A DNA stretch of 64,000 bases. Source: Anaeromicrobium sp. (lineage in GTDB: Bacteria > Bacillota > Clostridia > Peptostreptococcales > Thermotaleaceae). Below are positions 52,124-59,358 of this stretch, piece by piece. Location: positions 1 through 64,000 of the forward strand of contig NZ_JAOART010000147.1 of NCBI RefSeq assembly GCF_025210435.1, given 5' to 3'. Numbering within the stretch: the first letter of the stretch is position 1; each line of letters opens with the position of its first letter. The translations under genes and the position numbers were made by a program. Below the pieces are notes generated by a model. The model saw only the letters and a program-made list of their open reading frames with translations. It searched no databases and was not told the origin of the DNA.

Positions 52124-54037
52124 ATGGTTATGAATATAAATACATTAGAAAAATTAGGGTATACTCAATTAAAAGAAGAACTTAAAAATTTCTGCATAAG
52201 TGGTTTAGGTAAAAATTTGATAGATAATCTAAAACCCCTTACTAATATGGTGGGAGTTAAAAAAAGATTAAACGAAACAAGTGAGGCGAAGAATTTATTA
52301 AATAACGTTAATCATGTACCCTTTGATGGGATACATGATATAACATTCCTAATGGATAAGATACAGAAGGGAAGTATTTTAGACCCTGGTGAACTTATTA
52401 ATATATCTGATTTTTTAAGAGGAAGTAGAAGATTAAAAAAGTTCATGATAGAGCAAGCCTTTTATGCACCCACATTAAGTGAATATGCTCTAGCTCTTAG
52501 TTCACTTAATTTTATTGAAGATGAAATTAATAACTCTATTAAAAATAACAAAGTTGATTCTAACGCCTCTAAGGAATTATTTAAAATAAGAAAAAAAATC
52601 TCTAATACAGAAGAAAATATACAGCAAAGATTAAGTAAAATTCTTTTATCCAACAAATATAAAAAATATATACAAGATTTTCACGTAGTAAAACGAAATG
52701 ATAGGTATACTATTCCTGTAAAATCATCTTATAAGAATAAGATTGATGGAACAGTACTAGATGTTTCTTCAAAGGGAACTACAGTTTTTATAGAACCCTC
52801 TAGTATTTGTAAATACAACGAAGAACTTACAAGTTTAAAATACAAAGAGAAGGGTGAAGAATATCAAATACTTGCTTATTTAACAGGTATGCTATATGAA
52901 GAAATACAATCTCTTAGTATTAACATAGAATTAATTAGTCAATACGACATGATTTTTGCTAAAGGGAAATATAGTAATTATATAAATGGAGTAGAGCCTA
53001 ATATTAATTTTCATGGATATATCAATATAATAGAGGGAAGACACCCTCTTTTAAAGGAAGAATGTATACCTCTTGATTTTCATATTGGAAATGATTATAG
53101 AACACTAGTAATTACAGGTCCAAATGCAGGAGGTAAGACTGTAGCCTTAAAAACTATAGGACTTTTGACTTTAGCTGCTCAATCTGGATTACACATAAGT
53201 GCATCTGAAGGAAGTAGTTTATCTATATTTGATAATATATTTGTAGATATAGGCGATAATCAAAGTATAGAAAATTCCCTTAGTACCTTTTCATCCCATA
53301 TGAAAAACATCGCACAAATTGTGTATAAAGCTAATAATAGCTCTTTGGTATTGTTTGATGAAATTGGTACAGGGACAGAGCCTAACGAGGGAGCTGGACT
53401 TGCCATTGCCATACTAGAGGAATTATATCATATGGGAGCTATAACTATTGCCACTACCCATTATTCTAATATAAAGGATTATGCTCATAATCACCCAGAA
53501 TTTCAAAATGCTTATATGAAGTTTAATCCAAAAACTTTAGATCCGTTATATGAAATGGTTATTGGTAAAGCTGGAGATAGTAATGCTCTTTGGATATCAA
53601 AGAGAATGGGTTTAAAGGAAAAAATATTAAATAAAGCAAGGACATATATAGATACTAAAGAATATAACTATAACATTGTAGATTCAAGAAAAATACGAAA
53701 AGAACAAAAAGATCCTATATGTAGAACAGATGAAACCATATATGATTTTAGAGTAGGAGACAAGGTTCTATTATTAGATACTAATGAAAAAGCCATAGTC
53801 TATAAGGAAAAAGATAAAAACTATAATATAGAAGTAATGGTAGATAATAAGTTTAAAAGTATAAACATTAAAAGAATAAATATCCTAATAAAAAGAGAAA
53901 ATCTTTACCCAAAAGGATATGATATAAATTCATTATTTACTTCCTATGAATGTAGAAAGCTTGAAAAAGACATTAAAAGAGGTTCAAAGAAAGTTTTAAA
54001 GAAAATACAAAGGAGCATGAAAAATAGAGACCTATAA
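52124..54037 (+). CDS. MutS2-like ATPase without Smr domain
   Basis: This 637-residue protein has the MutS2 core: N-terminal connector (MNINTLEKLGYTQLKEELKN), clamp and lever helices with VVKRNDRYTIPVKSSYKNKI and GTVLDVSSKGTTVFIEPSSI, and the ATPase domain. Walker A is TGPNAGGKTVALKTIG (about 330), and Walker B is LVLFDEIGTGTEPNEGAGLA with a TTHY switch. Full MutS2 has about 780 residues and ends with a nuclease Smr domain; here only about 90 residues of KOW-like and basic tail remain (YECRKLEKDIKRGSKKVLKK). It may split stalled ribosomes or bind recombination intermediates. ATG 52130 is an alternative start. Confidence 0.85.
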   Translation: MVMNINTLEKLGYTQLKEELKNFCISGLGKNLIDNLKPLTNMVGVKKRLNETSEAKNLLNNVNHVPFDGIHDITFLMDKIQKGSILDPGELINISDFLRGSRRLKKFMIEQAFYAPTLSEYALALSSLNFIEDEINNSIKNNKVDSNASKELFKIRKKISNTEENIQQRLSKILLSNKYKKYIQDFHVVKRNDRYTIPVKSSYKNKIDGTVLDVSSKGTTVFIEPSSICKYNEELTSLKYKEKGEEYQILAYLTGMLYEEIQSLSINIELISQYDMIFAKGKYSNYINGVEPNINFHGYINIIEGRHPLLKEECIPLDFHIGNDYRTLVITGPNAGGKTVALKTIGLLTLAAQSGLHISASEGSSLSIFDNIFVDIGDNQSIENSLSTFSSHMKNIAQIVYKANNSSLVLFDEIGTGTEPNEGAGLAIAILEELYHMGAITIATTHYSNIKDYAHNHPEFQNAYMKFNPKTLDPLYEMVIGKAGDSNALWISKRMGLKEKILNKARTYIDTKEYNYNIVDSRKIRKEQKDPICRTDETIYDFRVGDKVLLLDTNEKAIVYKEKDKNYNIEVMVDNKFKSINIKRINILIKRENLYPKGYDINSLFTSYECRKLEKDIKRGSKKVLKKIQRSMKNRDL

Positions 54038-54055
54038 CTATAGGTCTCTATTTTT
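54023..54055 (+). terminator. Terminator overlapping the MutS2-like stop
   Basis: TAGAGACCTATA and its partner TAGGTCTCTA form a 10-bp stem around the stop codon, followed by TTTTT. The transcript ends here. Confidence 0.9.
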
Positions 54056-54058
54056 GCA

Positions 54059-54070
54059 GAACATACGTTC
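54059..54070. promoter_or_regulatory. LexA (SOS) box
   Basis: GAACATACGTTC matches the Gram-positive LexA operator (GAAC-RNRY-GTTY) exactly and is a near-perfect dyad. An identical copy lies 117 bp downstream. The interval between them holds no gene. Confidence 0.75.
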
Positions 54071-54175
54071 GAACCGCTAAAAAAGGGCACTCAATCTCAT
54101 TCTGATTGAAAAATAAAGTTTGAAATTAAGCCATGTATGATTAAATACAGTCTAAGTGCTAATTTTACGCCTTGA

Positions 54176-54187
54176 GAACATACGTTC
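54176..54187. promoter_or_regulatory. LexA (SOS) box, second identical copy
   Basis: GAACATACGTTC repeats the box at 54059 exactly. TATAAT at 54211-54216 lies just downstream and could be a -10 element. LexA bound here would repress the leader of the tyrosine recombinase gene starting at 54426. The rest of 54,071-54,335 shows nothing else recognisable. Confidence 0.72.
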
Positions 54188-54321
54188 TGTTGCTGCACAA
54201 TAAGATACTATATAATTTCCTTTTATGTGGTTATCTTTGCTAATTTTAAGAAAGAGGTTTCTCCAGATATAAGCTCTATTATATACTAATTAATAGAATT
54301 TATAGTATAGGCGAAATTCCA

Positions 54322-54346
54322 TTTACATAAATCATTTATGGTAAAC
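54322..54346 (+). repeat. Putative recombination site A (TTATGGTAAAC)
   Basis: TTATGGTAAAC at 54336-54346 is the first of five exact copies. TTTACATAAAT (54322-54332) in front is a nearly complete inverted copy, so the site has two arms around a short spacer, like a tyrosine-recombinase core site. It lies 80 bp before the first recombinase. Confidence 0.6.
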
Positions 54347-54425
54347 TAATAAAAATTTGTTTAAAAAAGCGCATTTTTACCTTACAATATAAATATAGAC
54401 AGATTGGAGGTATTAAATATATATT

Positions 54426-55304
54426 ATGGAAAGCATATACATAATAAACGACTTTTTACATAGACTTAAAAATCCCAAAAGCAAAAAGGATTATAAGAGG
54501 GATATAATATGTTTCTTAGATTTTGTACAAAAGGATAACTTTGAACATATAACCCTTCAGGATTGTAAAGATTACATAGACTATGTAATCACTTTAGTAA
54601 ATGAAAATAAATTAGCTTTAACCACTGCTGAAAAATTTTATAGTCAATTATATAGTTTTTTTAACTATTTAGTACAGAGAGAATACATAGACTATAATCA
54701 CTTTAAAAATATAAGAAAAATCAAAGCCACTAGAAAAATATCTAAGGATAGGATCATTAGCTGGGAAGATTTAGATAAACTAATTACAGTGCTGAGAGGA
54801 TATAACCCAAGAGACTATGCCATATCTCTTTTGATTTTCACATCAGGGTTGACTTTAAAAGAAGCGGTAGAATTAAAATGGAACCAATTTGTTTTAGATT
54901 CTAGGAACAATGTAGGGATTAAATTTAGTACACCTAAAGGGGATAGATTTGTAAAAGTAAAAAATGACGTTTGGCAACTTTTATTAGACTATAAATCCAA
55001 TCTAGATTATGCCATTTCCAAAGATTCCTATGTATTCCTAAACAAAAAAGGAAGTAAAATATCAGATAGATGGATTAGAATTATCTTAGAAAAAGCCTGC
55101 AAAGATGCTGGCCTGTCAAGGACCTATTCACCAAGGGATTTAAGACACGCTCTAGCTGCCCATGCTTTAAAACGAGGTGCTTCATCTGAGCAAGTGAAAG
55201 ATCAACTAGGATGGAGTAATTCATCTTTAGCAGAAAGATATTTATATACTATCCAAGAGCTAGATAACAACGCCATAGATTTTATAAATTTTAAATTAAA
55301 GTAA
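54426..55304 (+). CDS. Tyrosine recombinase-like protein with altered catalytic residues
   Basis: This 292-residue protein has a SAM-like core-binding domain (1-105) and a catalytic domain (about 110-290) of the XerC/D integrase fold. The nucleophile Tyr is in RYLYT (Y272 or Y274), Trp263 takes the H/W-III place, and Arg240 is Arg II. However, Arg I of the GLR motif is Thr143 (SGLTLKEAVEL), and His II of HxLR is Arg237 (SPRDLRHALAAH). Both are normally needed for catalysis, so it may bind sites without cutting or may act only with a partner. ATG 54426 lies 15 nt after GGAGG, a long distance. It sits between repeats A and B, with SOS boxes upstream. Confidence 0.85.
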   Translation: MESIYIINDFLHRLKNPKSKKDYKRDIICFLDFVQKDNFEHITLQDCKDYIDYVITLVNENKLALTTAEKFYSQLYSFFNYLVQREYIDYNHFKNIRKIKATRKISKDRIISWEDLDKLITVLRGYNPRDYAISLLIFTSGLTLKEAVELKWNQFVLDSRNNVGIKFSTPKGDRFVKVKNDVWQLLLDYKSNLDYAISKDSYVFLNKKGSKISDRWIRIILEKACKDAGLSRTYSPRDLRHALAAHALKRGASSEQVKDQLGWSNSSLAERYLYTIQELDNNAIDFINFKLK

Positions 55305-55308
55305 GCAA

Positions 55309-55347
55309 AGAACAAGCCTATATTTTTGATTATAAGGCTTGTTTTTT
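55309..55347 (+). terminator. Terminator after the first tyrosine recombinase
   Basis: ACAAGCCT and AGGCTTGT form an 8-bp stem around an AT-rich loop, followed by TTTTTTT. The terminator after the second recombinase (56413) uses almost the same stem in the opposite order (ACAAGGCT/AGCCTTGT). Confidence 0.85.
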
Positions 55348-55360
55348 TATGCCTTAGTAC

Positions 55361-55411
55361 AATTGATCTTAAAGACATGTTTTTTCATTATATGACATTG
55401 TAAGATCAATT
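55361..55411. repeat. Inverted repeat between the two recombinase units
   Basis: AATTGATCTTA (55361-55371) and TAAGATCAATT (55401-55411) are perfectly complementary over 11 bp with a 29-nt loop. It lies between the first recombinase's terminator and repeat B. Function unknown. Confidence 0.5.
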
Positions 55412-55437
55412 AACACCAAGAGGTGGTTATAATAATA

Positions 55438-55448
55438 TTATGGTAAAC
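55438..55448 (+). repeat. Putative recombination site B (TTATGGTAAAC)
   Basis: Exact copy of the 11-mer, same orientation as A, 1,102 bp from it. It marks the end of the first recombinase unit and the start of the second. The left arm (GGTTATAATAAT) is only weakly complementary. Confidence 0.6.
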
Positions 55449-55638
55449 TATCTTTGGTTTTGCCATAGAAAAAACTAAGACTAGAACATTTCTTTTAAGG
55501 TACTTCTAAGAAAATTAAAACGAATCTCTAAAATAAGTTTTAAGAGGATTTTAATTATATTAGGCCCTATAAGTCGACGGCATACCAAAAAACTCCTTAA
55601 AAGAACTATATAAAAAATCCATATATAGACCCTTTCCA

Positions 55639-55668
55639 AATGTAACACTTTATACAAAGTGTTACATT
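55639..55668. promoter_or_regulatory. TGTAAC dyad and repeats upstream of the second recombinase
   Basis: AATGTAACACTTT (55639-55651) and AAAGTGTTACATT (55656-55668) form a perfect 13-bp dyad. Further copies of the same TGTAAC/GTTACA core follow: AATGTAACA near 55725 and TTGTAACATT near 55746. The spacing suggests operator sites for a repressor or binding sites of the recombinase itself. Confidence 0.5.
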
Positions 55669-55702
55669 GGCATTTCCCTTATATGCATTGAAATTTCAAT
55701 AC

Positions 55703-55718
55703 TTCGACATGTGTCGAA
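55703..55718. promoter_or_regulatory. Palindromic pair of 0A boxes
   Basis: TTCGACATGTGTCGAA is a perfect 16-bp palindrome made of two facing TGTCGAA heptamers, the Spo0A recognition sequence (TGNCGAA). It lies 91 bp before the GTG start of the second recombinase. Spo0A~P could therefore regulate that gene at the onset of sporulation. The same heptamer is used in front of spo0A at 48295-48301. Confidence 0.55.
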
Positions 55719-55808
55719 ATAACTAATGTAACATAATTCATTGCATTGTAACATTAAATGTAATATAATTTTAATGTGGAGTTGTGTGAAAAAAGGGGGA
55801 ATTTAAGG

Positions 55809-56354
55809 GTGAAATTTGTACAGCCTATAAGGGATAAACATAAGATTGAAGAGATGAAAAACGAGCTCTTGAAAAGTGGTTATAAAAATTATTTATTATT
55901 TGTGGCTGGAATAAATACAGGACTTAGAATTAGTGACTTGTTAAGATTAAGAGTTTACCATATACGTGATAGAAATCATATTATAATAATCGAGAAGAAG
56001 ACAGGCAAGGAAAAAAGGTTTTTAATTAATAGCCAACTTCGAAAGGATTTCGAAAAATACATAGGAAACATGAGTGATGATACTTATCTATTCAAAAGTA
56101 GAAAAGGAAAGAATAATCCTATTTCAAGAATTCAAGCTTATAGAATTTTAAATAATGCAGCAAGTATCATAGGTCTTTCAGAAATAGGCACTCATACTTT
56201 AAGAAAAACTTTTGGATATTGGCATTATCAAATTTATAAAGACATAGCCATACTTCAAGATATTTTTAATCACTCATCTCCAAGCATAACTTTGAGGTAT
56301 ATAGGCATAACTCAAGATCTGAAAGATAAGACTATAGAAGATTTTTATCTTTAG
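55809..56354 (+). CDS. Minimal tyrosine recombinase (catalytic domain only)
   Basis: This tyrosine recombinase of 181 residues consists only of the catalytic domain. It has Arg I R40 (NTGLRISDLLRL), a Lys in the beta-hairpin (KKTGKEKR), His II H129 and Arg II R132 (HTLRKTFG), His III H155 (NHSSPSITLRY) and the nucleophile Tyr164. All catalytic residues are thus present, but the core-binding domain (about 100 residues) is missing, as in some small phage and Firmicutes integrases. I choose GTG 55809, which has AAGGGGGA 8 nt upstream; GTG 55776 lies before that site. It lies between repeats B and C, and may need the first protein as a partner for DNA binding. Confidence 0.88.
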   Translation: MKFVQPIRDKHKIEEMKNELLKSGYKNYLLFVAGINTGLRISDLLRLRVYHIRDRNHIIIIEKKTGKEKRFLINSQLRKDFEKYIGNMSDDTYLFKSRKGKNNPISRIQAYRILNNAASIIGLSEIGTHTLRKTFGYWHYQIYKDIAILQDIFNHSSPSITLRYIGITQDLKDKTIEDFYL

Positions 56355-56412
56355 TTTACATAATGTTTTTATAAGTGACTTTTGTGTTTTTAGATAAAAC
56401 TCTTCAGAAAAC

Positions 56413-56450
56413 AAGGCTATAATTCCATATATAAGCCTTGTTTTTTTGCT
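56413..56450 (+). terminator. Terminator after the second tyrosine recombinase
   Basis: ACAAGGCT and AGCCTTGT form an 8-bp stem around a 16-nt loop, followed by TTTTTTT. The stem resembles that of the first unit. Confidence 0.85.
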
Positions 56451-56518
56451 TTTAAATCAATAGCTTTGTGAAGATACATTTCTTTTTAGATAGAACTCTA
56501 ATCCTTATGAGAGTACTA

Positions 56519-56545
56519 AGTTTCCATATTTATATTATGGTAAAC
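56519..56545 (+). repeat. Putative recombination site C (TTATGGTAAAC)
   Basis: Exact 11-mer at 56535-56545, same orientation as A and B and 1,097 bp from B. AGTTTCCATA (56519-56528) is an inverted arm with one base missing, so the site has two arms around about 6 bp. Confidence 0.6.
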
Positions 56546-56591
56546 TTAATATATTTCAATTTATAATGTAAATGCCTATTTGCACGTACAA

Positions 56592-56603
56592 GAACATCCG
56601 TTC
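56592..56603. promoter_or_regulatory. LexA-like box (one mismatch)
   Basis: GAACATCCGTTC matches GAAC-N4-GTTC with one deviation from the preferred RNRY centre. It lies in non-coding DNA downstream of repeat C. Confidence 0.45.
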
Positions 56604-56718
56604 TGAGTTTATATATGACTGATTTTTCTAATACAAAGTTAAAGCTCTCTAATGATGCTTAAACAAATAGATATATCCACCATATAAATAAGGTAAGAGT
56701 ACTATTTCAGAGACTCCA

Positions 56719-56730
56719 GAACATGTGTTC
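56719..56730. promoter_or_regulatory. LexA (SOS) box in non-coding DNA
   Basis: GAACATGTGTTC matches the LexA operator consensus exactly and forms a dyad. No gene follows within 770 bp on the plus strand, so it may be left over from a lost unit. Confidence 0.5.
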
Positions 56731-56937
56731 CTAATTAGAATTATATTGATTTACCCATAAGAAAGATAGGGCGTATAAAATGAATTTATATAAAATATAA
56801 ATACTCATTGTTATGTAAGTCCATTCTACATGTTGATAGACTTTTCAGCATTATCAATTCTAAATTTTCATTGACAAATATAAAATACCTTTTATTTAGA
56901 TCTATATGAAAAAGCATACCAATTATATCATTTATGA

Positions 56938-56966
56938 GTTTACCATAATTATATTATGTATGGTAG
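56938..56966 (-). repeat. Putative recombination site D, inverted
   Basis: GTTTACCATAA at 56938-56948 is the reverse complement of the 11-mer. ATGTATGGTAGAA follows at 56956-56968 as an imperfect opposite arm. D is thus inverted relative to A, B, C and E, which would allow inversion of DNA between D and any other site. Confidence 0.58.
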
Positions 56967-57237
56967 AATAGTTTCTTAAAAGATGTGAAATAGTATTAAA
57001 ATAGAAATGTAAATATATATAAATGCGGAAAATTTTCATTGAGATATTGAATATAATTCAAAAACAAAAAATATTAAAAGATTGATAATTACTGGGTAAA
57101 AATTTAAAATTGAGCTAAATAAAATTATTCAATAAAATGATAAAAAAATTATTTAATGATACAAAATACATTTTTGATATCAATTAGGAATTATATAAAA
57201 TCACAAGGAATCGGAGAAAAGATAGGGGTTTTTAGAA

Positions 57238-57303
57238 TATATAATTCAAATCTAACTATTCTTTAAATGTATATTTAAGGAATAGTTAGATTTGAATTAT
57301 ATA
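57238..57303. repeat. 66-bp near-perfect palindrome
   Basis: Arms from 57238 and up to 57303 pair over about 30 bp with one mismatch; the outermost bases are TATATAATTCAAATC. The loop is only a few bases. It is too long for an ordinary terminator and could extrude as a cruciform or be a short mobile repeat. No T-run follows. Confidence 0.6.
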
Positions 57304-57500
57304 CTAAATATATTAAAGCTTATTCTTTTTACCTTACAGGTATAAATTTCCTTGAAAACTAAATATTTATAAATCTTTATAGTAATTTATTTTTGTATAC
57401 TATGATTTACATATTTTTTGAATCCATATAATTTTATCTATTTAACTTCAATTATGAAATTTGTAATTTTTATAATGATTTTACATATTTTTTACCATTC

Positions 57501-57629
57501 TCAAACAGCAACCATTCGATAATTATGCTTAATCTCTCCTCCTATCTTTGATACATATCCATTAAATGCCTTCTTTAACTTATATAGACCTATACGGTCA
57601 ATCGCCTTTTCTATTCCACATAATATCAT
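57501..57629 (-). CDS. Possible 42-residue ORF beginning at site E
   Basis: On the minus strand ATG 57627-57629 opens 42 codons (ILCGIEKAIDRIGLYKLKKA, then NGYVSKIGGEIKHNYRMVAV) ending at TGA 57501-57503. The composition is protein-like, but the start lies inside the repeat E (GTTTACCATAATG) with no ribosome site. It could be the 3' part of a gene cut by recombination at the site. I do not recognise the family. Confidence 0.3.
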   Translation of the reverse strand: MILCGIEKAIDRIGLYKLKKAFNGYVSKIGGEIKHNYRMVAV

Positions 57630-57639
57630 TATGGTAAAC
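57629..57639 (+). repeat. Putative recombination site E (TTATGGTAAAC)
   Basis: Last exact copy of the 11-mer, oriented like A, B and C, 3.3 kb from A. ATTCCACATAAT in front is a weak inverted arm. The conserved minus-strand genes start 15 bp further on, so E marks the right border of the array. Confidence 0.6.
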
Positions 57640-57652
57640 CATTATATATCTA

Positions 57653-57680
57653 TAAAAAAAGCATGCCATCTCAGGCACGC
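57653..57680 (-). terminator. Terminator of the hypothetical/MBL genes (minus strand)
   Basis: Read on the minus strand, GCGTGCC and GGCATGC pair around a 6-nt loop and are followed by TTTTTTT. It lies immediately behind the 237-residue gene. Confidence 0.85.
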
Positions 57681-57682
57681 TC

Positions 57683-58396
57683 CTATTCTAATTCAATTCC
57701 CACATATTTTCTATTTTCATAAACTTTTCTTTTTATTCTAATACTCTTTTCTATAAGCACAGAATAATCCTTCTTCATATGTTGGAATACTTTTCTTGTA
57801 GTATCATAAAAGATTTGTGATTTCCTTTGTAAATCTAACAGCCAAGCTCCTTCATAGTAATCATATTCAGGTATCTCTACTGGATTATTATGTATTAGTA
57901 CGTAGTTTTTAATTTTCCTATACATTTCCTTATTGTGGATTTGTAATTGGCCGTTTAATGTTATATCCGATAAATGTAGACACCATGCTTTATTATTACT
58001 ACATTGATCGATTATAAGTCTTATCTCTTCCTCTAACTCATTAAGTTCAAATTCCAATTCTTCCGACATTTCATCAGCCATTTTTCTGAATCTTTTATAA
58101 GATATTATCCCTTCTTTATCTTCTCCCACCATATTTAGTAAATAATAGCTTAAACTTCTAAGTTTATCATTAAAATCATGAAATGTTAGGGTAGGTATTT
58201 TTACATGCTTATCTTTCTCTAGTCCATAATCCTTTATCTTTTTATCTAACTCTCTTAAGTAAACTTTATAACGATCTAATTCTATTTGAGTAGTTATTAT
58301 AAGATATCTAAGGTACAAAATAAAATCTTCCTTTGTTTTAAAGTCAAATACATTATAGTTAAATATCTCTTGAACGTCTTCGTTTATTTGTCCCAT
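57683..58396 (-). CDS. Hypothetical cytoplasmic helical protein
   Basis: This 237-residue protein has no signal peptide or membrane segment. It is mostly helical with two coiled-coil stretches (YLRYLIITTQIELDRYKVYL and MSEELEFELNELEEEIRLII) and aromatic C-terminal half (YDYYEGAWLLDLQRKSQIFY). I do not recognise a family. It starts 4 nt after the MBL gene on the same strand, so it belongs to a two-gene operon with that hydrolase and ends at a strong terminator. Its function cannot be assigned. Confidence 0.55.
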   Translation of the reverse strand: MGQINEDVQEIFNYNVFDFKTKEDFILYLRYLIITTQIELDRYKVYLRELDKKIKDYGLEKDKHVKIPTLTFHDFNDKLRSLSYYLLNMVGEDKEGIISYKRFRKMADEMSEELEFELNELEEEIRLIIDQCSNNKAWCLHLSDITLNGQLQIHNKEMYRKIKNYVLIHNNPVEIPEYDYYEGAWLLDLQRKSQIFYDTTRKVFQHMKKDYSVLIEKSIRIKRKVYENRKYVGIELE

Positions 58397-58400
58397 ACTA

Positions 58401-59258
58401 TTACTTCACCCTTTTCTTAAAATGTCCTGATATATACCAATCTACACTTAATAGATCATCCTCTGTTATATATCTTAATTGTCTTTCCATCTTCTCTAAT
58501 ACGGCATTTCTATTATAACCCAATTCTTCTACAATTTCACCTATTTTCACATAACGTTTTATTGTTTCTTCCATCTTTTCCCTAGGAATTTTTTCATCCA
58601 CATGGGATTCTACAAAATATTCTGCATCATAAGAAAGTATTTTTTCTCCTAATTTTCGTACACCTTCTACCGTCCAACTCCATTCTCCATTATAAATATC
58701 CACAAATAAGCTATCACCTATAAAAAGTATTTTTTCCTTCGTTGAATATACAAAAACTGAATCTGAAGAATGTTCTCCTCCCACATGTTCTAAAGTACAT
58801 ATATGGTTTCCAATATCTATACTTATGGATTTTTCAAAAATCACTTCTGGAACCTTTAATTCTATATTTCTATCATCTTTAAACTCTGCTTTTATTTTTT
58901 CACTACAAAACTCTATTTCTTCCCCCATGGCTACTCTTTCATCTAAAGCTTCATCTGACCAATCAAGCTCCATCATGTCTTTTATCTTATTTGCCGTATA
59001 TTTATGGCAAAAGGTTAATGTATCCATCTCTTTAATTCCAAACACATGATCCCAGTGCCAGTGGGTTATGGCTAAAAGTCTTTTTTTATATATTCCTAAA
59101 TTATCTAATTCACATAAGAACGACTTTGCATGATTTGTTGAATTTCCTCCATCAACTATTAAAACCTTATCCCTGCCTATTATGGCTGCCAATATTGGTC
59201 TATCTGTTTCTTCCAAAGGAGGCATGTAGTATATGTTATTACTAAATTTTTTAAGCAT
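58401..59258 (-). CDS. Metallo-beta-lactamase-fold hydrolase
   Basis: This protein of 285 residues has the MBL motif THWHWDH (HxHxDH) for two metal ions, a following ligand His in LEHVGGEHSSDSVFVYS and the Asp of LFIGDSLF. These proteins hydrolyse thioesters, lactones or phosphodiesters, or reduce oxygen when a flavodoxin is attached (absent here). The C-terminal 70 residues are helical. I choose ATG 59256-59258 with GGAGGGG upstream; an in-frame ATG at 59288 lies before that site. Substrate unknown. Confidence 0.82.
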   Translation of the reverse strand: MLKKFSNNIYYMPPLEETDRPILAAIIGRDKVLIVDGGNSTNHAKSFLCELDNLGIYKKRLLAITHWHWDHVFGIKEMDTLTFCHKYTANKIKDMMELDWSDEALDERVAMGEEIEFCSEKIKAEFKDDRNIELKVPEVIFEKSISIDIGNHICTLEHVGGEHSSDSVFVYSTKEKILFIGDSLFVDIYNGEWSWTVEGVRKLGEKILSYDAEYFVESHVDEKIPREKMEETIKRYVKIGEIVEELGYNRNAVLEKMERQLRYITEDDLLSVDWYISGHFKKRVK

Positions 59259-59278
59259 GATTTCCCCTCCAACAAAAT

Positions 59279-59306
59279 ATAAGGACATATTTAAATATGC
59301 CCTTAT
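59279..59306 (-). terminator. Inverted repeat between the SDR and MBL genes
   Basis: ATAAGGACATATTT and AAATATGCCCTTAT pair with one mismatch. It lies between the SDR stop and the MBL start on the minus strand and probably ends the SDR message. Confidence 0.5.
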
Positions 59307-59358
59307 GTTATCATAATTTATATAGTTTTAAAAGGATTGATTACTAATTTCAATGTAC

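Larger units (their letters stand above)
56451..57500. other. Long gene-free stretch with repeats and SOS-like boxes
   Basis: No coding sequence is visible over about 1,050 bp. It contains sites C and D, two LexA-like boxes and a 66-bp palindrome. The spacing C-D is 403 bp and D-E is 691 bp, shorter than the two 1.1-kb recombinase units. It is compatible with emptied or decayed units of the same array. Confidence 0.5.

Noticed and set aside
54300..57650. CRISPR array, because of the repeated 11-mer
   Set aside because: Copies are 0.4-1.1 kb apart, one is inverted, and recombinase genes lie between them; there are no regular spacers or cas genes.
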